Shown here: one piece after another, positions 22,801 through 35,070 of the stretch
Numbering within the stretch: the stretch's first letter is position 1
Layout: every line of letters starts with the position of its first letter
NCBI RefSeq assembly: GCF_030272615.1
Contig: NC_081408.1
Location: 606,599,673 to 606,663,672, forward strand
Source: Cryptomeria japonica
Lineage: Eukaryota; Streptophyta; Pinopsida; Cupressales; Cupressaceae
DNA: 64,000 nucleotides
Reading direction: 5' to 3'
Translations under genes and position numbers: made by a program
Notes under the pieces: model-generated
What the model saw: the letters and a program-made list of their open reading frames with translations, nothing else
Databases searched by the model: none
What the model was told of the DNA's origin: nothing

Positions 22801-24359
22801 TTGTTTCATACATCCCCTTCTTGAATAACATTGCTGTTCCTATTAACCTGTCTCTGGTACAACTCTATGAACCAACTTGAACTGGAACTTAAGATTTTTT
22901 TCCATATGCTCCATTGAGCTACTTCCCCCTTTTCAGTTTATTCTTACAAAAATCAGATACCACTTTCCTACAATTTATGTGGATTAGCTCTCAAATTGGA
23001 TTTAATTCTTGGCTTGTTGATTTGCAGGGGCAGCACATATCCCTAACGCAGCAAATCGAGCAATTCTCAGAAATGGTGCAAGACATGTCACTGTATTTCG
23101 GCGAAGAGCAATCAAGACAGAGAATATCCAAGTCTATAATCTACGTCTCCGTTGGCAGCAACGATTACATTCACTTCTACCTGCGAAATGTCTCGGGAAT
23201 TCGATCCCTGCACCCCCCTTGGAAGTTCAACAAGCTGCTCGTTCAAGGCATCAGAAATGAATTGATGGTAAATTACAAAAGTCAGATTAAAAAACCCCTG
23301 TAATCTATTTGAATTCTTTGTTTTATGTATTCATGGTTTATTTATGGTATGTCTTAGCATTTGTACAATGCGAATGCGAGGAAAATGGTGTGCATAGGAA
23401 TGGGGCCTCTGGGCTGTGCTCCGCACTTCTTATGGGAAACAAACAGTCCCAATGGCGAATGCGTAGAGGACATAAACAACATGATTATAGAGTATAACTA
23501 TGCCTTGAAATACATGGTGGAAGGCCTCAACTCCAAACTTCCTGGTGCAAATATAGTCTTCTCTGACATATATGAGGGACTGATGGACATCCTTAAAAAG
23601 CCCAAACATTATGGTAACTTATTTTTTGCTTTCTCTACCCAACAGTATTGTTTAAAACTTACTTGAATGAATGCAAATCCCAAAACTCAGAAAATGTTAG
23701 ATTGCTTTCACAGTTGAATCCACAAGTAATCCTATCAACAATGTAAAACTTGTCAGATTTCTACAATCCATTTGAATTCCGTTAGTATCTTTTTGATTTG
23801 ATTGTGTTTAATTTTAACATCGATGTTTCGGATCACTCTCTCTTACCTTCTGATATGAGGATATGAGAGAGTGTTATCCTAAATATTGATGCTAAAAATA
23901 GACACACAGTCAAATCCAGAAGCTACTAAAGGAATGTATAAACTGACATAATTTTAAAACTATAATCTATAAAACAATGCACTTCTAAATTATTATTTTT
24001 TAAGACTGGTCCGCAATCAAAATCCAGCAAATTTATGGTCTTTTCATTGAAAAAACCCCAATGATATTTAAGCTGGTCGCATTTGATCTGGGCAGATTTT
24101 TATATTGTGATAATGATGTGGTGGTTCAGGGTTCCAGTCTGTGAGTAACGCATGCTGTGGGTTGGGGAAATTTGGAGGAGGGATCCTCTGTGCATTTTCC
24201 AATGTGGCGTGCAACAATGCAACCGGCTATGTGTGGTGGGACCAGTATCACACCACTGATACAGTTAATTCAATCATGGCGGACAATCAGTGGAATGGCA
24301 AATATAAGAACATTACCCATCCTATGAATCTCTATGACCTGGTAATGGCCGATTCTTGA
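19850..24359 (+). CDS. GDSL esterase/lipase, five exons (519 aa as modelled)
   Basis: Exons are 19850-20555, 20692-20819, 23028-23267, 23358-23613 and 24130-24359. All introns are GT-AG, and the joined frame is 1,560 nt with no internal stop. All GDSL (SGNH) blocks are present: [13 protein letters not shown] with nucleophile Ser191; [10 protein letters not shown] with Gly267; VGSNDY with Asn323; and WWDQYHTT giving Asp481 and His484, with HTT where HPT is usual. These enzymes are secreted or extracellular lipases/esterases acting on acyl esters; the substrate is unknown. A hydrophobic stretch after Met66 ([17 protein letters not shown]) looks like a signal peptide, so translation may start at 20045 (454 aa) rather than 19850. 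Either way, over 100 residues precede the GDS block, longer than the usual family N-terminus. Intron 2 (2.2 kb) is expanded by repeats. Confidence 0.88.
20845..22640 (+). repeat. Tandem repeat expansion in GDSL intron 2
   Basis: Units beginning CTTGTAGCSTRTA..TCTTCATATTC start near 20845, 21252, 21614 and 22028, spaced about 407, 362 and 414 bp. Each unit holds two diverged halves around TTAGCTTCTCATGGACTAGC/CAGGGACTAGC. Degenerate pieces continue to about 22640. Two of the units end with a segment nearly identical to part of exon 3. Confidence 0.85.
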
Positions 24360-27300
24360 TTTGCCTTCTTTCTCTTTCCATGGAGATTCTTTTTCCTTAT
24401 TCATTTCTCCAGACAGCACAACATCTGGATGTCAATTGATAAAATATGCAGAATATGTACAGTTCATTTTACAATAACCTTATGTTTTATCACTGTGGGG
24501 TTAAACCATTATAAGATCAAAGGTAGTTCAGAGGACAATTCACCAAAAAATTATGATGTTGATCTTCTTTTATGAGGCTTGATGGCAAGTTCTCTGGTTT
24601 TCTCAACATCTTAGATAGTTTATGGGTATCTTTTTGCAATGCTGATATTGTGCTTTGAATTTTGATAGGTGTTTTTGTATTTTTTCAATCATCTCTGTAA
24701 GAAGCAACATAATTGTCTCAGATGCCCTTGTATATGAAAGATGGCCTCTTGAATTGAGCTATCAGAATATTCATGTTCTAAATGATATTTATTTCTATAT
24801 AATCAATATTTTTAATAATCACATATAATATTAAATTCATTAATTTTTTAAAATAATTTATAAATCTTTTCTTGCATAACCCTTAAAATTTATTCATAAC
24901 AATTGTCCTAGTATACAAGTTGAATTATAAAAAATATGAGAATGTTGAAGATGTGTGATGCCATTGTTTGTTGACGGACAAGGAATTACTGTTGGGAGAG
25001 ATATTTTCCATGTTTCTCATTTTGTTGGCTTTGCTTTGTATGGTCGGCCTGTTTTTGCATGAGGAAGATTTGTTCAATATTAAAATATAATTATTTGGTT
25101 TAGCATGATTGTAGGTGGTGTGTCTTTTTTGACCCGGCTTTCTATAATGTTGGTGGTTTCACATTGCCCATCCTTTCATAAATATATTTAATTAATTATG
25201 TTATTTTTTTAATTTTATAGTTTTAGTTATGTTTTGGTTTTTATGTTCATGATTATGATATGAGACTTCTATTTTATTGTCACGGTAGATTGTCTCTTGG
25301 TGTAATCAATTGATGAAAAACTAATTTAAGTAATATAATTAGAGTGAATAATAAATTGAATTATTGCAATAATTAAATCGGAATTTGGGTGAACATAACT
25401 TTAGGATCAGTGACATATGTATAATGGCAATGTTTTTTTTGAATGATTCAGTATTGTAAAAAACATGTCACATGAAATGTGTGCTAGGTTGGCTCTTGGC
25501 TCACAATTGTTAGTAAAAATGAAAAAAAAAAAATTAAATTTGAATTCGGTGTTGTGGGTTTGAAGGCTAATTCTCACGCATTGTAGGATTGACTTGCATC
25601 ATGTGATGGGGCCATGAGGAAAGTCTAGCATAAGATTATGCCACTCTTTGATATTTATTGCATTAAAACGTTCCCATCAACATGGGCACAAAACTAAATT
25701 GGAATCAAATGGGTATGCTATATTTATTGTTACAAAGAGAAAACAAAAAGAAGAAAGAAAAATATTGAAAACAAGTGAATGATAATAGTGATAGTATAAG
25801 CTTAATGTGTAAAAATCTAATTAACCCAATTAGAGGTAGATGCAATTAACCATTAAAACTAAAATACAATATGCATCATGCATAATAGTGGTGCAAGAGC
25901 ATCCCTGGGGGAATGTAGAGATCTTGCATTGCCAAAATATATTCTTCTACTTTTTTGCTTGCAAGTTTTCATTTACCAGTCAATTTTAGTAGTTGTCACC
26001 TCATTTTAATTTTCAGTCTCATAGTTCATGTATAATATTCCATAGGAGTATTTGAATTCCATATCTATGTTTGAGGAGAATTGGGTGCATATAGGTACTT
26101 ATTTGGGTGTGGAAGATCAACACTCAAATAATAAAAGTTCACAGTTATAAGTTTATTATTGGCACCAAATAAATTGAGGCTTGCAACAATAAAGGAATGT
26201 ATGTGAAGACATATTAGATCCTTGGGAAGAAGAAACAAGCACTACATAGATTTATTTTTTTCTACATTTATTTTATGGAAGGAATTAGCTTGCATCATTT
26301 GAATACACATTTTAGGGAATTTAGAACTTTATGCCACCTTGTGATGCAGGGAGACTCTTCCTCTCGAGCCACACACATTGCAATCCACTTAAATGAATTG
26401 ACTTAAATCTAAAAACTCAAAACAACATTGTTATCATTATTCTTCTTGAATAGAAAATTACAAAATTGTTCTAAAATTACAAGTTTTCAACCACAAAGAC
26501 AACATTCATAAGTGATATTTGATTTTAGATCAACAACACCTACAAAAAAGCAACAACATATGTAAAACCAAACTATAGGAAAAGTAAAATCCTTCTCTAT
26601 CTCTTACTACAACTATCTTCACAATTACATAGTTGTTCCGAATCACAATCACATGACTATATGGGCATGAAATAAACATCTCTAATTTGATATAAATTAA
26701 AAAAATAATTTAAAAATTAGTAAATTATTCAAGAGTAAACTACAACGAAAAATCCATCAACTTTAAGAGCTAAAACTGCAATGTTAACTCAATCCTTCAA
26801 CCTACAAACTAAAATTGCTAACTTTAAAAATGTATCTTCCAACACCTTTCTTGAAGTTTATGAAATGTGATCCAAGGAATAACCCCCATATGGTTACCGC
26901 AACCCCTTATTGGGTAACCCAACCAAACCCCACATTAAGATTGAAAACCACTGCAAAAATCATTCAAAATTTTGTATTAAATTTTGTCACAGTGTTGCAC
27001 AAGTCTAGCTCAACTTCCTCCAATAATAAGTAGCATGAATTATCAATGTAAAATCACTTTCTTCCCCAAATAACACGTCCAAATAATGGGGCCATCATAA
27101 AATAATAAATAAAATATAAAAAAGTTTGATTTATGTTGAATAGGGCCACCTCTGCTAACAATCACTCAAAGAGGTCAAATATGACAACTCCATAACTCCA
27201 CAAGAATTTGTAGTAAGCCATGCATTTCCAAGTGTCCCTTGGGTCCCACCTATCAAGACATGAACTTGTAAATGGTAAATGTGATATTTTAAAATACTTA

Positions 27301-27530
27301 CTATCTATAACCACCACCACCCACAACCAAAGTCGAAGATTTCAAGAATATTCCATAAGGATGTTGTCAACATGTATCAATCTCTTATGCAAGCTAAAAC
27401 ATTTGGACTTGGCCAAGTAATGCATAAAATATTTTAAGCCCTATTACATTAATTTATTCATCAAAATATTTAAAACTAAACTATTGCAAAAATCAGATAA
27501 TTTTTTTTTGGTTAATGCAAGATTGGTCTA
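24360..27530. other. AT-rich intergenic spacer
   Basis: This is the GDSL 3' flank followed by about 3 kb of AT-rich DNA. Short open frames (for example at 26815 and 27220) lack any domain or codon support. No repeat boundary was recognised. Confidence 0.5.
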
Positions 27531-29014
27531 TGTAGCATCCTAAAATTACACCCCTTTGCAATTTTGACCACATTTGGGCCCTCACCTTAGTGTCTGCATC
27601 CCGATGCCTAATTAAGGCCTTATTATGCAATTACCTTGCAAATTTGGCCTCATTTCCACTTCATCCACCACATAACCCCTTAGTCTGGCCCCTAAAAAGA
27701 GATAGGACCAAGGCGTGATCTTTGGTCCTCACTGGGACTAGGGTTCCACGCTTTGGTCCCCCTTAATTGGGCCCTTTCTTGGTCCCCTCTTGCCTTTTCA
27801 AAAATGAGTGGGAAATCTCTCCCCTTGTCAACCTATATCATAAAATTAATGCATTTTTCTACAGGAAAGTATATAAGGAGGTTTTCCCCTCTCATTTGCA
27901 GATCATCACATCATAAGAGAAGGATGAAATTACCATTATCAAGCATTTACCAATCATCTCTAGAGGTCTTCAAGCCTGCATTATTCATTCATTAATTATG
28001 GAGCAAGATTACTTCAATCATTTGGAAGCATGTGTGTGTGATTATGGTTTTGTCATGTTCATGCTATTTCATACAACATATGTGATTACATTTAAGAAGA
28101 AAAGCATCATTATCAGTTATTGTAGATCTGAGGTATATCTTTCCATAATTGATTTTGGTCCTCGATTCCTATTTTGGGCATCACAACCTATTTCTTGTCC
28201 CACATTACCTATTTTAGATCCTTGCGTCTTGGAACACATTTTTGGTCTCGCAGTCCCATCTTGGGCCTTTGAACCCAGTTGTGGTGCTCAGGGCCCATTT
28301 TGGGTGCCAAAACTTGTTAGTGGTGCTCGGGTGTCATTTTGGGTGCCAGAGCCCATCTTTGGTGCTCGGGTGTCGGTTTTGGTCTAGTGCCCCTTTTGGG
28401 CCCTGAAACCTAGACTTTTGTTGTCAAGTCCCATTTTGAGGCTTAGAGCATGTTTCTTGTCTAGTTGCCCCAATTTTGGACTTGGAACGAATTTTTGGTC
28501 CTCGGGTCCCATTTTCCATCCCGCATTCCACTTTTGGTTTGTGACCCAACTGTTTGACTTAGGCAAGCCCCTATTCCCAACCTATTTTACCTTCTTTCTG
28601 TGTGTAGGAAACATGTATGAAGTTGTACTCTTTAGAATAGACATTATTTGTAGAGACGAATCAACCTTCTTTGGCATGCGCAAAAGTAGGACCAGGGCAA
28701 ATGGCACACTGGCCTTGACATTTTTGGAGCTTTTTTCGAGGATTAGATCTAGGTGCATGTGAAAGTTTGAAGACTGTAGCTCACTGTTTTTGCATTTTTA
28801 CCTTCATTTCCAACACTTTTTCCTATTTTTCAGTATTTCAACTCACGAAAGAGGGTCATTTCATTCACACTACCCTTAAATTCAATAAGTATTTAGCCCT
28901 TATCATTCTTGATTTGGGATTGGATCTATTGCATTCCTCCCTCTTTTGAATGTAATGGTAAATTAGCAGTTTTCATTCCTTTAATGGTGGAAACCTTAAC
29001 TTTTCACCATTACA
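27531..29014 (+). repeat. Gypsy LTR (complete, about 1.48 kb)
   Basis: It starts TGTAGCATCCTAAAATTACACC and ends CACCATTACA, followed by TTT and a PBS. Start and end resemble those of the gypsy-E LTRs at 58144 and 62821 (TGTAGYGTCCTAAAATTG; CTTTACA-TTT-PBS), so it is a related family. It contains a degenerate tandem array at 28140-28545. Confidence 0.8.
28140..28545 (+). repeat. Degenerate ~39-bp tandem array inside the gypsy LTR
   Basis: About ten imperfect units are built on TTTTGGTNCTCGGGTCCCATTT and TGGGTGCCAGAGCCC-like words. The array is absent from the sister LTR fragment at 29587-30095, where flanking sequence passes directly from the position equivalent to about 28130 to that of about 28548. 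Confidence 0.7.
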
Positions 29015-29017
29015 TTT

Positions 29018-29031
29018 TGGTGAACCCGACT
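29018..29031 (+). promoter_or_regulatory. Primer-binding site of gypsy LTR 27531-29014
   Basis: TGGTGAACCCGACT lies three bases after the LTR terminal ACA and begins TGG, as expected for pairing with a tRNA 3' CCA. The tRNA identity was not determined. Confidence 0.7.
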
Positions 29032-29586
29032 TCTTACACCTTTAATTTTTATTTATGTTATGCAATTTAAAATTCAAATTTTCATTTACAAGTTTGATTT
29101 CCAAGTAAATTTAAAAAATTTAGAGGTTAATTTCACAAAAAACCCTAATTATTAAAATCAAAATTAAGCTTGTGAATTGTTTAATTTGGGTTAATTGTTT
29201 CAGATCTAAGTGTGTTTCAATTTCAAAATTCAAAATTTTCATCTACAAGTTTAATTTCAAATTCAAATTTTAAAATTAAGTGGTTAATTAAATGAGCCCT
29301 AATTTTCAAATTTAAATTAGCCTTGTGGGTTGCCCAATTTTGGATTAATTATTTCAATTTCAAAATTGCAATCTTAGATCTAATTTCAAATTTATATTTT
29401 AAAATTAAGAGGTTATTTTTACAAATCCCTAATTTTAAATTTATATTTCCTAGTGGGTTGCATAATTTTTCATAATTATTCTTTATCTTTTCAAAATCAC
29501 AAATCAATTTGGTTGTTTAATTGAATAATCATTTTTTCTAAAATTTTGCATTATTGAATTATTTTGCAAGTACTCTTGAAATTAGG
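29032..29586 (+). other. Short gypsy internal leader remnant
   Basis: AT-rich leader-like DNA with repeated TTCAAATTTTAAAATTAAG and ACCCTAATT words, followed directly by a second LTR fragment. The coding part of the element is absent. Confidence 0.55.
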
Positions 29587-30095
29587 GTTTTGTCATGTTC
29601 ATGTAATTTCATACAACATATGTGATTACATTCAAGAAGCAAAGCATCATTATCAGTCATTGCAGATCTGAAGTATATCCTTCCATCATTTTATTTCAGT
29701 ATTTGCAATATTTCATTCAAGGTTGATTCCAAACTAGGGTTTGACTTAGGCAAGCCCCTATTCCCAACCTATTTGCCCTTCTTTTTGTGTACATGAAATA
29801 GGTACAAAGTTGTACTCTTCTGAATAGGCATTATTTGTAGAGATAAATCAACCCTCTTTAGTTTGCGAAACATTAGGAGGACTAGAGAGATGGGTGCTCC
29901 GATCCCAACATTTTTTGAGCTTTTTTAGGGATCAGGTATGAATTTGCATATATTGCTAAGATCCAAGTATGTGCCTCAATTTGACGACTGTAGCTCACCG
30001 TTTCTGCATTTTTACCTTCATTTTCAACACTTTTTCCTAATTTTAGCATTTCAACTCACAAAAGAGGGCAAAACAAATTCACACCCCTTAAATCC
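29587..30095 (+). repeat. Gypsy LTR fragment, left part (split by copia-D)
   Basis: It matches 28042-28130 and 28548-28870 of the complete LTR but lacks the first ~515 bp. It is interrupted at 30095 by copia-D and resumes at 35562. Confidence 0.75.
30091..30095. repeat. Target-site duplication AATCC (left)
   Basis: AATCC flanks copia-D on the left and recurs at 35557-35561 on the right. Confidence 0.85.
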
Positions 30096-30577
30096 TATGA
30101 GATTATGTTTGAAACAACCAAGATCAAAGAGACCAAAAGATAGCACAATGACAAGAGAGATAAAATATGACAAGAATAAACTGTATTCCTATCAAGATGC
30201 AAAAGAGATCAACTGGATCATCGAGAATTACATACAATATAGATGATCCTACTTATAAAGGCAAGGCTAAGAGACAAGAGAGCACACAATGATGACATGG
30301 CTCAATGAGATGCAAGGGTAGGTAGGAGAAATAGTAAAATATTTCACATGAGGTGGATCACTTACTGAAGGTGGAATTATCACTCCACAATAAGTGGATA
30401 TGCTAAAGTAACAACAAGATCACACCATAAAAGGTGGAAATTCTCCTACATACACACTCCCAATGTATGCACATCACCCTAAGTGTCTCATACGCAAACT
30501 ACAATGTGGTGCATGTACCTAAGTAAAATTAAGTAAAGTGTAATTATATTCAAGATGAATAAATAATTACACCAACA
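30096..30577 (-). repeat. copia-D 3' LTR
   Basis: On the minus strand it starts TGTTGGTGTAATTA and ends AATCTCATA (the terminal CA is changed to TA). It matches 35071-35556 closely by eye. Confidence 0.85.
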
Positions 30578-30590
30578 CCCCCCTTAAGTG
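30578..30590 (-). promoter_or_regulatory. copia-D polypurine tract
   Basis: On the minus strand CTTAAGGGGGG lies immediately before the LTR start TGTTGGTG. Confidence 0.75.
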
Positions 30591-30922
30591 CAACTTAAGG
30601 GAATGCACCTAATTCTACAATGCAACTAAGCAATGCAAGATGGGTCCTGACTAGATGGCCATGTTAGGTACCCATGTACAAATGTAAATGCAATCTCCCA
30701 TAAAGCAGGGAAAGAGAGAAAACCCAATGGGAAAATACCCTCCCCCAAAAGAGAGATAAGAACATTAGAAAGAAATCTCATAGAAGTATGTGAAGGACAA
30801 AACCCCATGTGAGGATAAAGTCCCCCCCATATGAGAGAATAAGAGAAAGAAGAGAGACTAGGTAGCCCCCCCTCAATGTAGAATCTACACCAATGGTAGA
30901 AGCTCAAAACCGAATGAAGAAA

Positions 30923-33056
30923 CTACTCCATGAACCTCGAACAATGTTCCTCCCCTTGGGAAGAAATAAAAACCAAAGGTGTATCCATGAAGTCTCCCCA
31001 ATCATGAAGGGAAGATGTAGGAAAAAATCTCATGATGAATGAAGTCTCTGAAAACTGCTCAATTGTCCCCATATTGATACTGAAAGTTAACCCCTCCAAA
31101 GGTGGTGTATTGTTCCACACTACTAAAAAGGGCACTCCAAGATCTATTGGAGATGAATGTAGAACATGATCCAAAGATTCACATGTCTCGTCTAAGGATA
31201 AAGAGACCTCCTCCAATTGTTGTACATAAGAAGCCAAAATCATGTCAACCTCAAAAGAAGGATCATGTAGAGAATGAATAAGAGGGTCAGAGTATTCCCT
31301 TGCAACAATCGAAGAAGGATCATCTTCATCAAAGAGAAGATGAATGTCATCAATGATGTCTCCCAAATCTGCAATGTAGGACTCCACAAACAAACCTGTA
31401 ATGTCTAACAAGTAGGCATCCCAATGAATTGAAGCTGGAAGACAAGATATATCCTACTGCACTAAATCACAAGAAGGCAAAATTGTTGCATCATCTGCAT
31501 CATTAGGTGTAATAGGCGATGTGATATGAAGAGGAGGAGATAAAATGCAAGGCTCAAGAATGGGGTCACATGTGAGAATCCCCAAGTTCAAGTACCCAAA
31601 GTTCTCCTTGAAATCTGAATCATCACAAGAAGTGTGATCAATGTATGTAAAATCATCCTCATCAATAGGAATAAAATCCGAAAAGGAATATAACCGAGAT
31701 GCATGATCCACAAACCCAGTCGCAATGATATCTCTACTCTCCAAGTCTCTAATGAAAAGTGACTCAGGTGTGAACTCCATAGTTTTCTTTGTTGTCCCAT
31801 GTGTGATTTGATAGATGGAAAGAAGATTGTTTGGAAAATGGGGTACACACAACACATCATTGAAGGAGTTATCCCCAATGACAATAGTTCCTTTCCCAAT
31901 TGCATCCATGTATGTATGATTTCCCATCAAAATCTGTGGCATGGTGCAAGGCTCAAATGTATAAACCATAGTCTACGAAGATGCCATATGATGAGAAGCT
32001 CCTGAATCTAGAAGCCATCTCTCTGAATCATGACTTGTAGTAGCAAAAAGAGATTGTCCTTTTCTTGTTCCAAAAGAGCGAGTCTTCCCACTTGTTGCTG
32101 CCATAAATGCTTATCCTTTCCTCTTTGATTGTGATGAAGTGGAAGGTGACGAATCCTCCTTCTTGTAGGCATTAGGAAAATCAATGTTGTTCTTTTTGAG
32201 GATATGTAGGAGCTCATCAATCTTCTAAGAATGGCAATGACGCTCCTCATGACCAACCTTTTTACAATAGGCACAAGTAGGTATCTCCTTCTTTGGTGAA
32301 TTGTCCTTCTTGGAAGAGGATGAATCTCCTTGTTGTGGAGAAGGCGGTGCTTTGTCCTTAGGCTTTGATTGCCCTTTCTTCCTATTTGAGTTGTCCTTTC
32401 CTTGATTTCCTTTGTTCCCTTGAGTTTCCATATATGCTTGAGACTTAGAAGTCTCAAGAATGCCCATGCTTTTCAACTTAGTTTGTTCCATCATCAACAT
32501 GTCAGTGAAAGCATAAAATGTAGGCATTGTGTAGCTTGAACCCATTTTCATCCTATGGGTTTGGAAACTAGAAACAAATGTTGTATATTCTGGTAGCTTT
32601 CTCATCAAATTTAAGATCAATTGAGTATCCTTCTTACCAATGCCACAATCCTCGAGTTGTGCTCTCAACTCTTTTGCCTTAATGACATAATCTTGTATTG
32701 TATCAAATTTCTTGGGATCTAACATGGTGAGATCACTATCAATTTGATATCCCCTAATCTCATCAGCTTGACCATACAAGTCTTGAAACTTTTGCCAAGC
32801 ATCCTTAATTGTAGTACATTTATCAATATGAAAGATGAGATCTTTTGATACATAGTTTCTTAAGGTACCAATTTGCCATGATGTTCTTAGTGAGCCAATC
32901 CAAGTGACCAATGGGATCAGCCTTAGGATCATCGGGAGCAACAATAGTTCCATCAATGTAATGAGTTAATCCTTTTTCCATTAGTTTACTCCATGCATCA
33001 ATTTTCCAAGTAGCATAATTATGTGGAGTTAAGAGAGGAAAATTAGGAGAACTCAT
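30923..33056 (-). pseudogene. copia-D gag-protease plus unrecognised C-terminal region
   Basis: The minus-strand start is ATG at 33056 (MSSPNFPLLTPHNYATWK, typical copia gag N-terminus). A frameshift near 32900 leads to the UBN2-type gag body. A CCHC knuckle CAYCKKVGHEERHC lies near 32250 and the protease site LLDSGASHHM near 32000. From 31969 to 30923 a single frame continues, broken by a stop at 31454, into an acidic stretch rich in Asp/Ser/Leu. FGYLNLGIL near 31600 may be a trace of the pre-integrase motif. The last 160 residues match nothing I know. Stops also occur near 32225, 32110 and 31970. No integrase or RT residues follow before the PPT. Confidence 0.8.
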
Positions 33057-35050
33057 AGTAGAAAAATGAAAGAACACAAGAGAACAAGAGCACAAGAGAC
33101 ACCCACCCCCCACCCCACCAAATTCACTCAATAAAAGTACCCCCCAAAATGATGATTTTGGCACTTTATATGTAGTGCGTGTACAATAGGCCACTTGCAA
33201 ACAATGGAAAAGTGGACTTCTAATTTTTTTTACAACTTGCCCCAATAGGCTTAGAACTAAAATGCAAAAGACCAAAAGGATAGATCTATGCAATACAAGT
33301 GCCAAATTGGCCAAAAAAGGCCATATGCTGAAAGTACAATTTCTACTCAAAATCACTAAAAAATGATAGTAGATGAAAAATTATGAACTTTAAAAAAAAA
33401 TGGCACTTGAAAAGGAGTTCATATGAGCCCAAACAGAGTCCCGAAAGTTGCAGAAACATGGATTGGATTGGTATAGTCACCAAAAACTGAATTTTCTGAA
33501 AAATATGTCCACCCAAATCAGAAAATAACACCACCATGTGAAATTAAATGAAAAATTAGCCTAGTTAAAAAAAAAATTTACTCAAAAAGGAGCAAAATGA
33601 GCAAGATATGGCCTTCCAAAGGTGAACTGCAAAACTGAAAAAGCTCAATAAGAGGGGGCTGATAAATTTTTGAAAATTGATGATGTCAACTAGATACAAG
33701 GTTAAATTTGATGGTCGTATGGCCGTCACCAAAACTTCACCTCCCTACCTGTGTGGATGTTTGTACAGTACGGACTTACTGACGTGGACCAACTACGCAA
33801 TGATATGTGTCGTCCGTAAGATGAGGTGTCAGTACAAAATGTCTGCATGGCACTGACATGGTAGCTGGTGTGTCTGATGATGTATCATAGAGAAGATGAT
33901 GTGGACTATGTGCTATGCAATCCATACAGATGAGGTGTCTTGTTGGCTGGGTGCTAACGAGTTCTATATGATAGGTTGACGTGGCACCAACTAGGTGATG
34001 ATTGTGCCTGTACGGTTGTATCGTGGCCTACTAGGTGGTGTTTACATGGTTTGCTATTGTGGCCTATAGGTCTGTGTAGATAGGGCAAGCTAGTGAGTAA
34101 GGTACTGTCACGTGATAGTTGGAGGGATGTTGACTGTGTGAATCAAAATTTTCTGCGTGGCGGAGGTGGCAACCACGATGGGTGTTAGGCATTGGCTGCC
34201 AGTGGTCCGATGAGAGTTGGTCAGCTAGAGGGTGTTGGGAAGTGTCCAAAAAATGTCAGGCCGATGGGAGGAGAGAACCCGACAAAGAAGATGTTTCAGG
34301 GCCAAGGATAGACGACGATGATGGTCGACACGACAGCGTTGGGGCTGAGGAGCGATTGACGGGGAGTAGAGGCGGCCAACAACAATGATGAGAGGTATGG
34401 GGTGCTAACAACTATGGGTGCCAAAGCGTGCATGGGAGAAATGCCAGAGAAATGTCGACTGGTGACCAGAGTTTGTTGCACAACGGCTGGTACGGTGCCT
34501 ACAACACACACAGGCATGTACGGTGGCGTAAAGGTTACCGGCTACCAGGAAGTTGGTGAAGCTCGATGATGTTGAGGCGAGGCTCAAAAACATCGGCGGG
34601 CAAGTGGTACGACCCTGTGTACTGCATAGGGTATGACCCTTGCAAAAAAAACTATAGACGGGACGATGGCGTGGGGAGGTTCAACCCCCCAAAACTATAT
34701 ATTTTTTTAATTTATTTTTTAAATAAAATAGAACTTTTACAATATAAATAAAAAAACTGCAAAAATAAAAAATATGTAAGTAAAAATATTTCGCAGAAAA
34801 ATTTAATTTAATTTAATTTTTTTTAATAAATCCATACCGTACTGCAATTTTTTTTTCTCTAATGCCCAAAATTGACTTTTCGCCCAATATAGGCGAATTT
34901 ATAGTCAAAATTCATGAAATCGACCACCTAGACACAATGGTGAGGTCGAATCTAGTCTAGGATGCCTCTAAAAGATGCTTCTCCTTAGATCTGCCTCTTG
35001 ACCTCTTTCAAAAAACGCAATAAAATCTCTTCAAAGGCTATGAAAAGGTG
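33057..35050 (-). other. copia-D leader with a GC-richer insert
   Basis: This is the minus-strand untranslated leader between PBS and gag. Positions about 33740-34690 are much richer in G/C and CpG than all surrounding DNA and lack a long open frame on either strand. The flanks (33060-33700 and 34690-35050) are AT-rich. The segment may be a captured non-retroviral fragment or a structured leader. Confidence 0.55.
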
Positions 35051-35070
35051 CTCCAACCGCTCTGATACCA
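35051..35070 (-). promoter_or_regulatory. copia-D primer-binding site
   Basis: On the minus strand TGGTATCAGAGCGGTTGGAG directly follows the LTR end CTCACA. It is the classical plant initiator-Met tRNA complement. Confidence 0.9.

Noticed and set aside
26815-27420. Two short open frames downstream of the GDSL gene
   Set aside because: 72 and 66 codons, AT-rich spacer, no recognisable protein features.
27998-28762. Open frames with repeated WVPEPIFGARVS-like peptides
   Set aside because: They translate the ~39-bp minisatellite inside an LTR; not a gene.
34064-34593. Several open frames of 61-73 codons on both strands in the GC-rich copia-D leader
   Set aside because: Overlapping in many frames as expected for GC-rich DNA; no domain.
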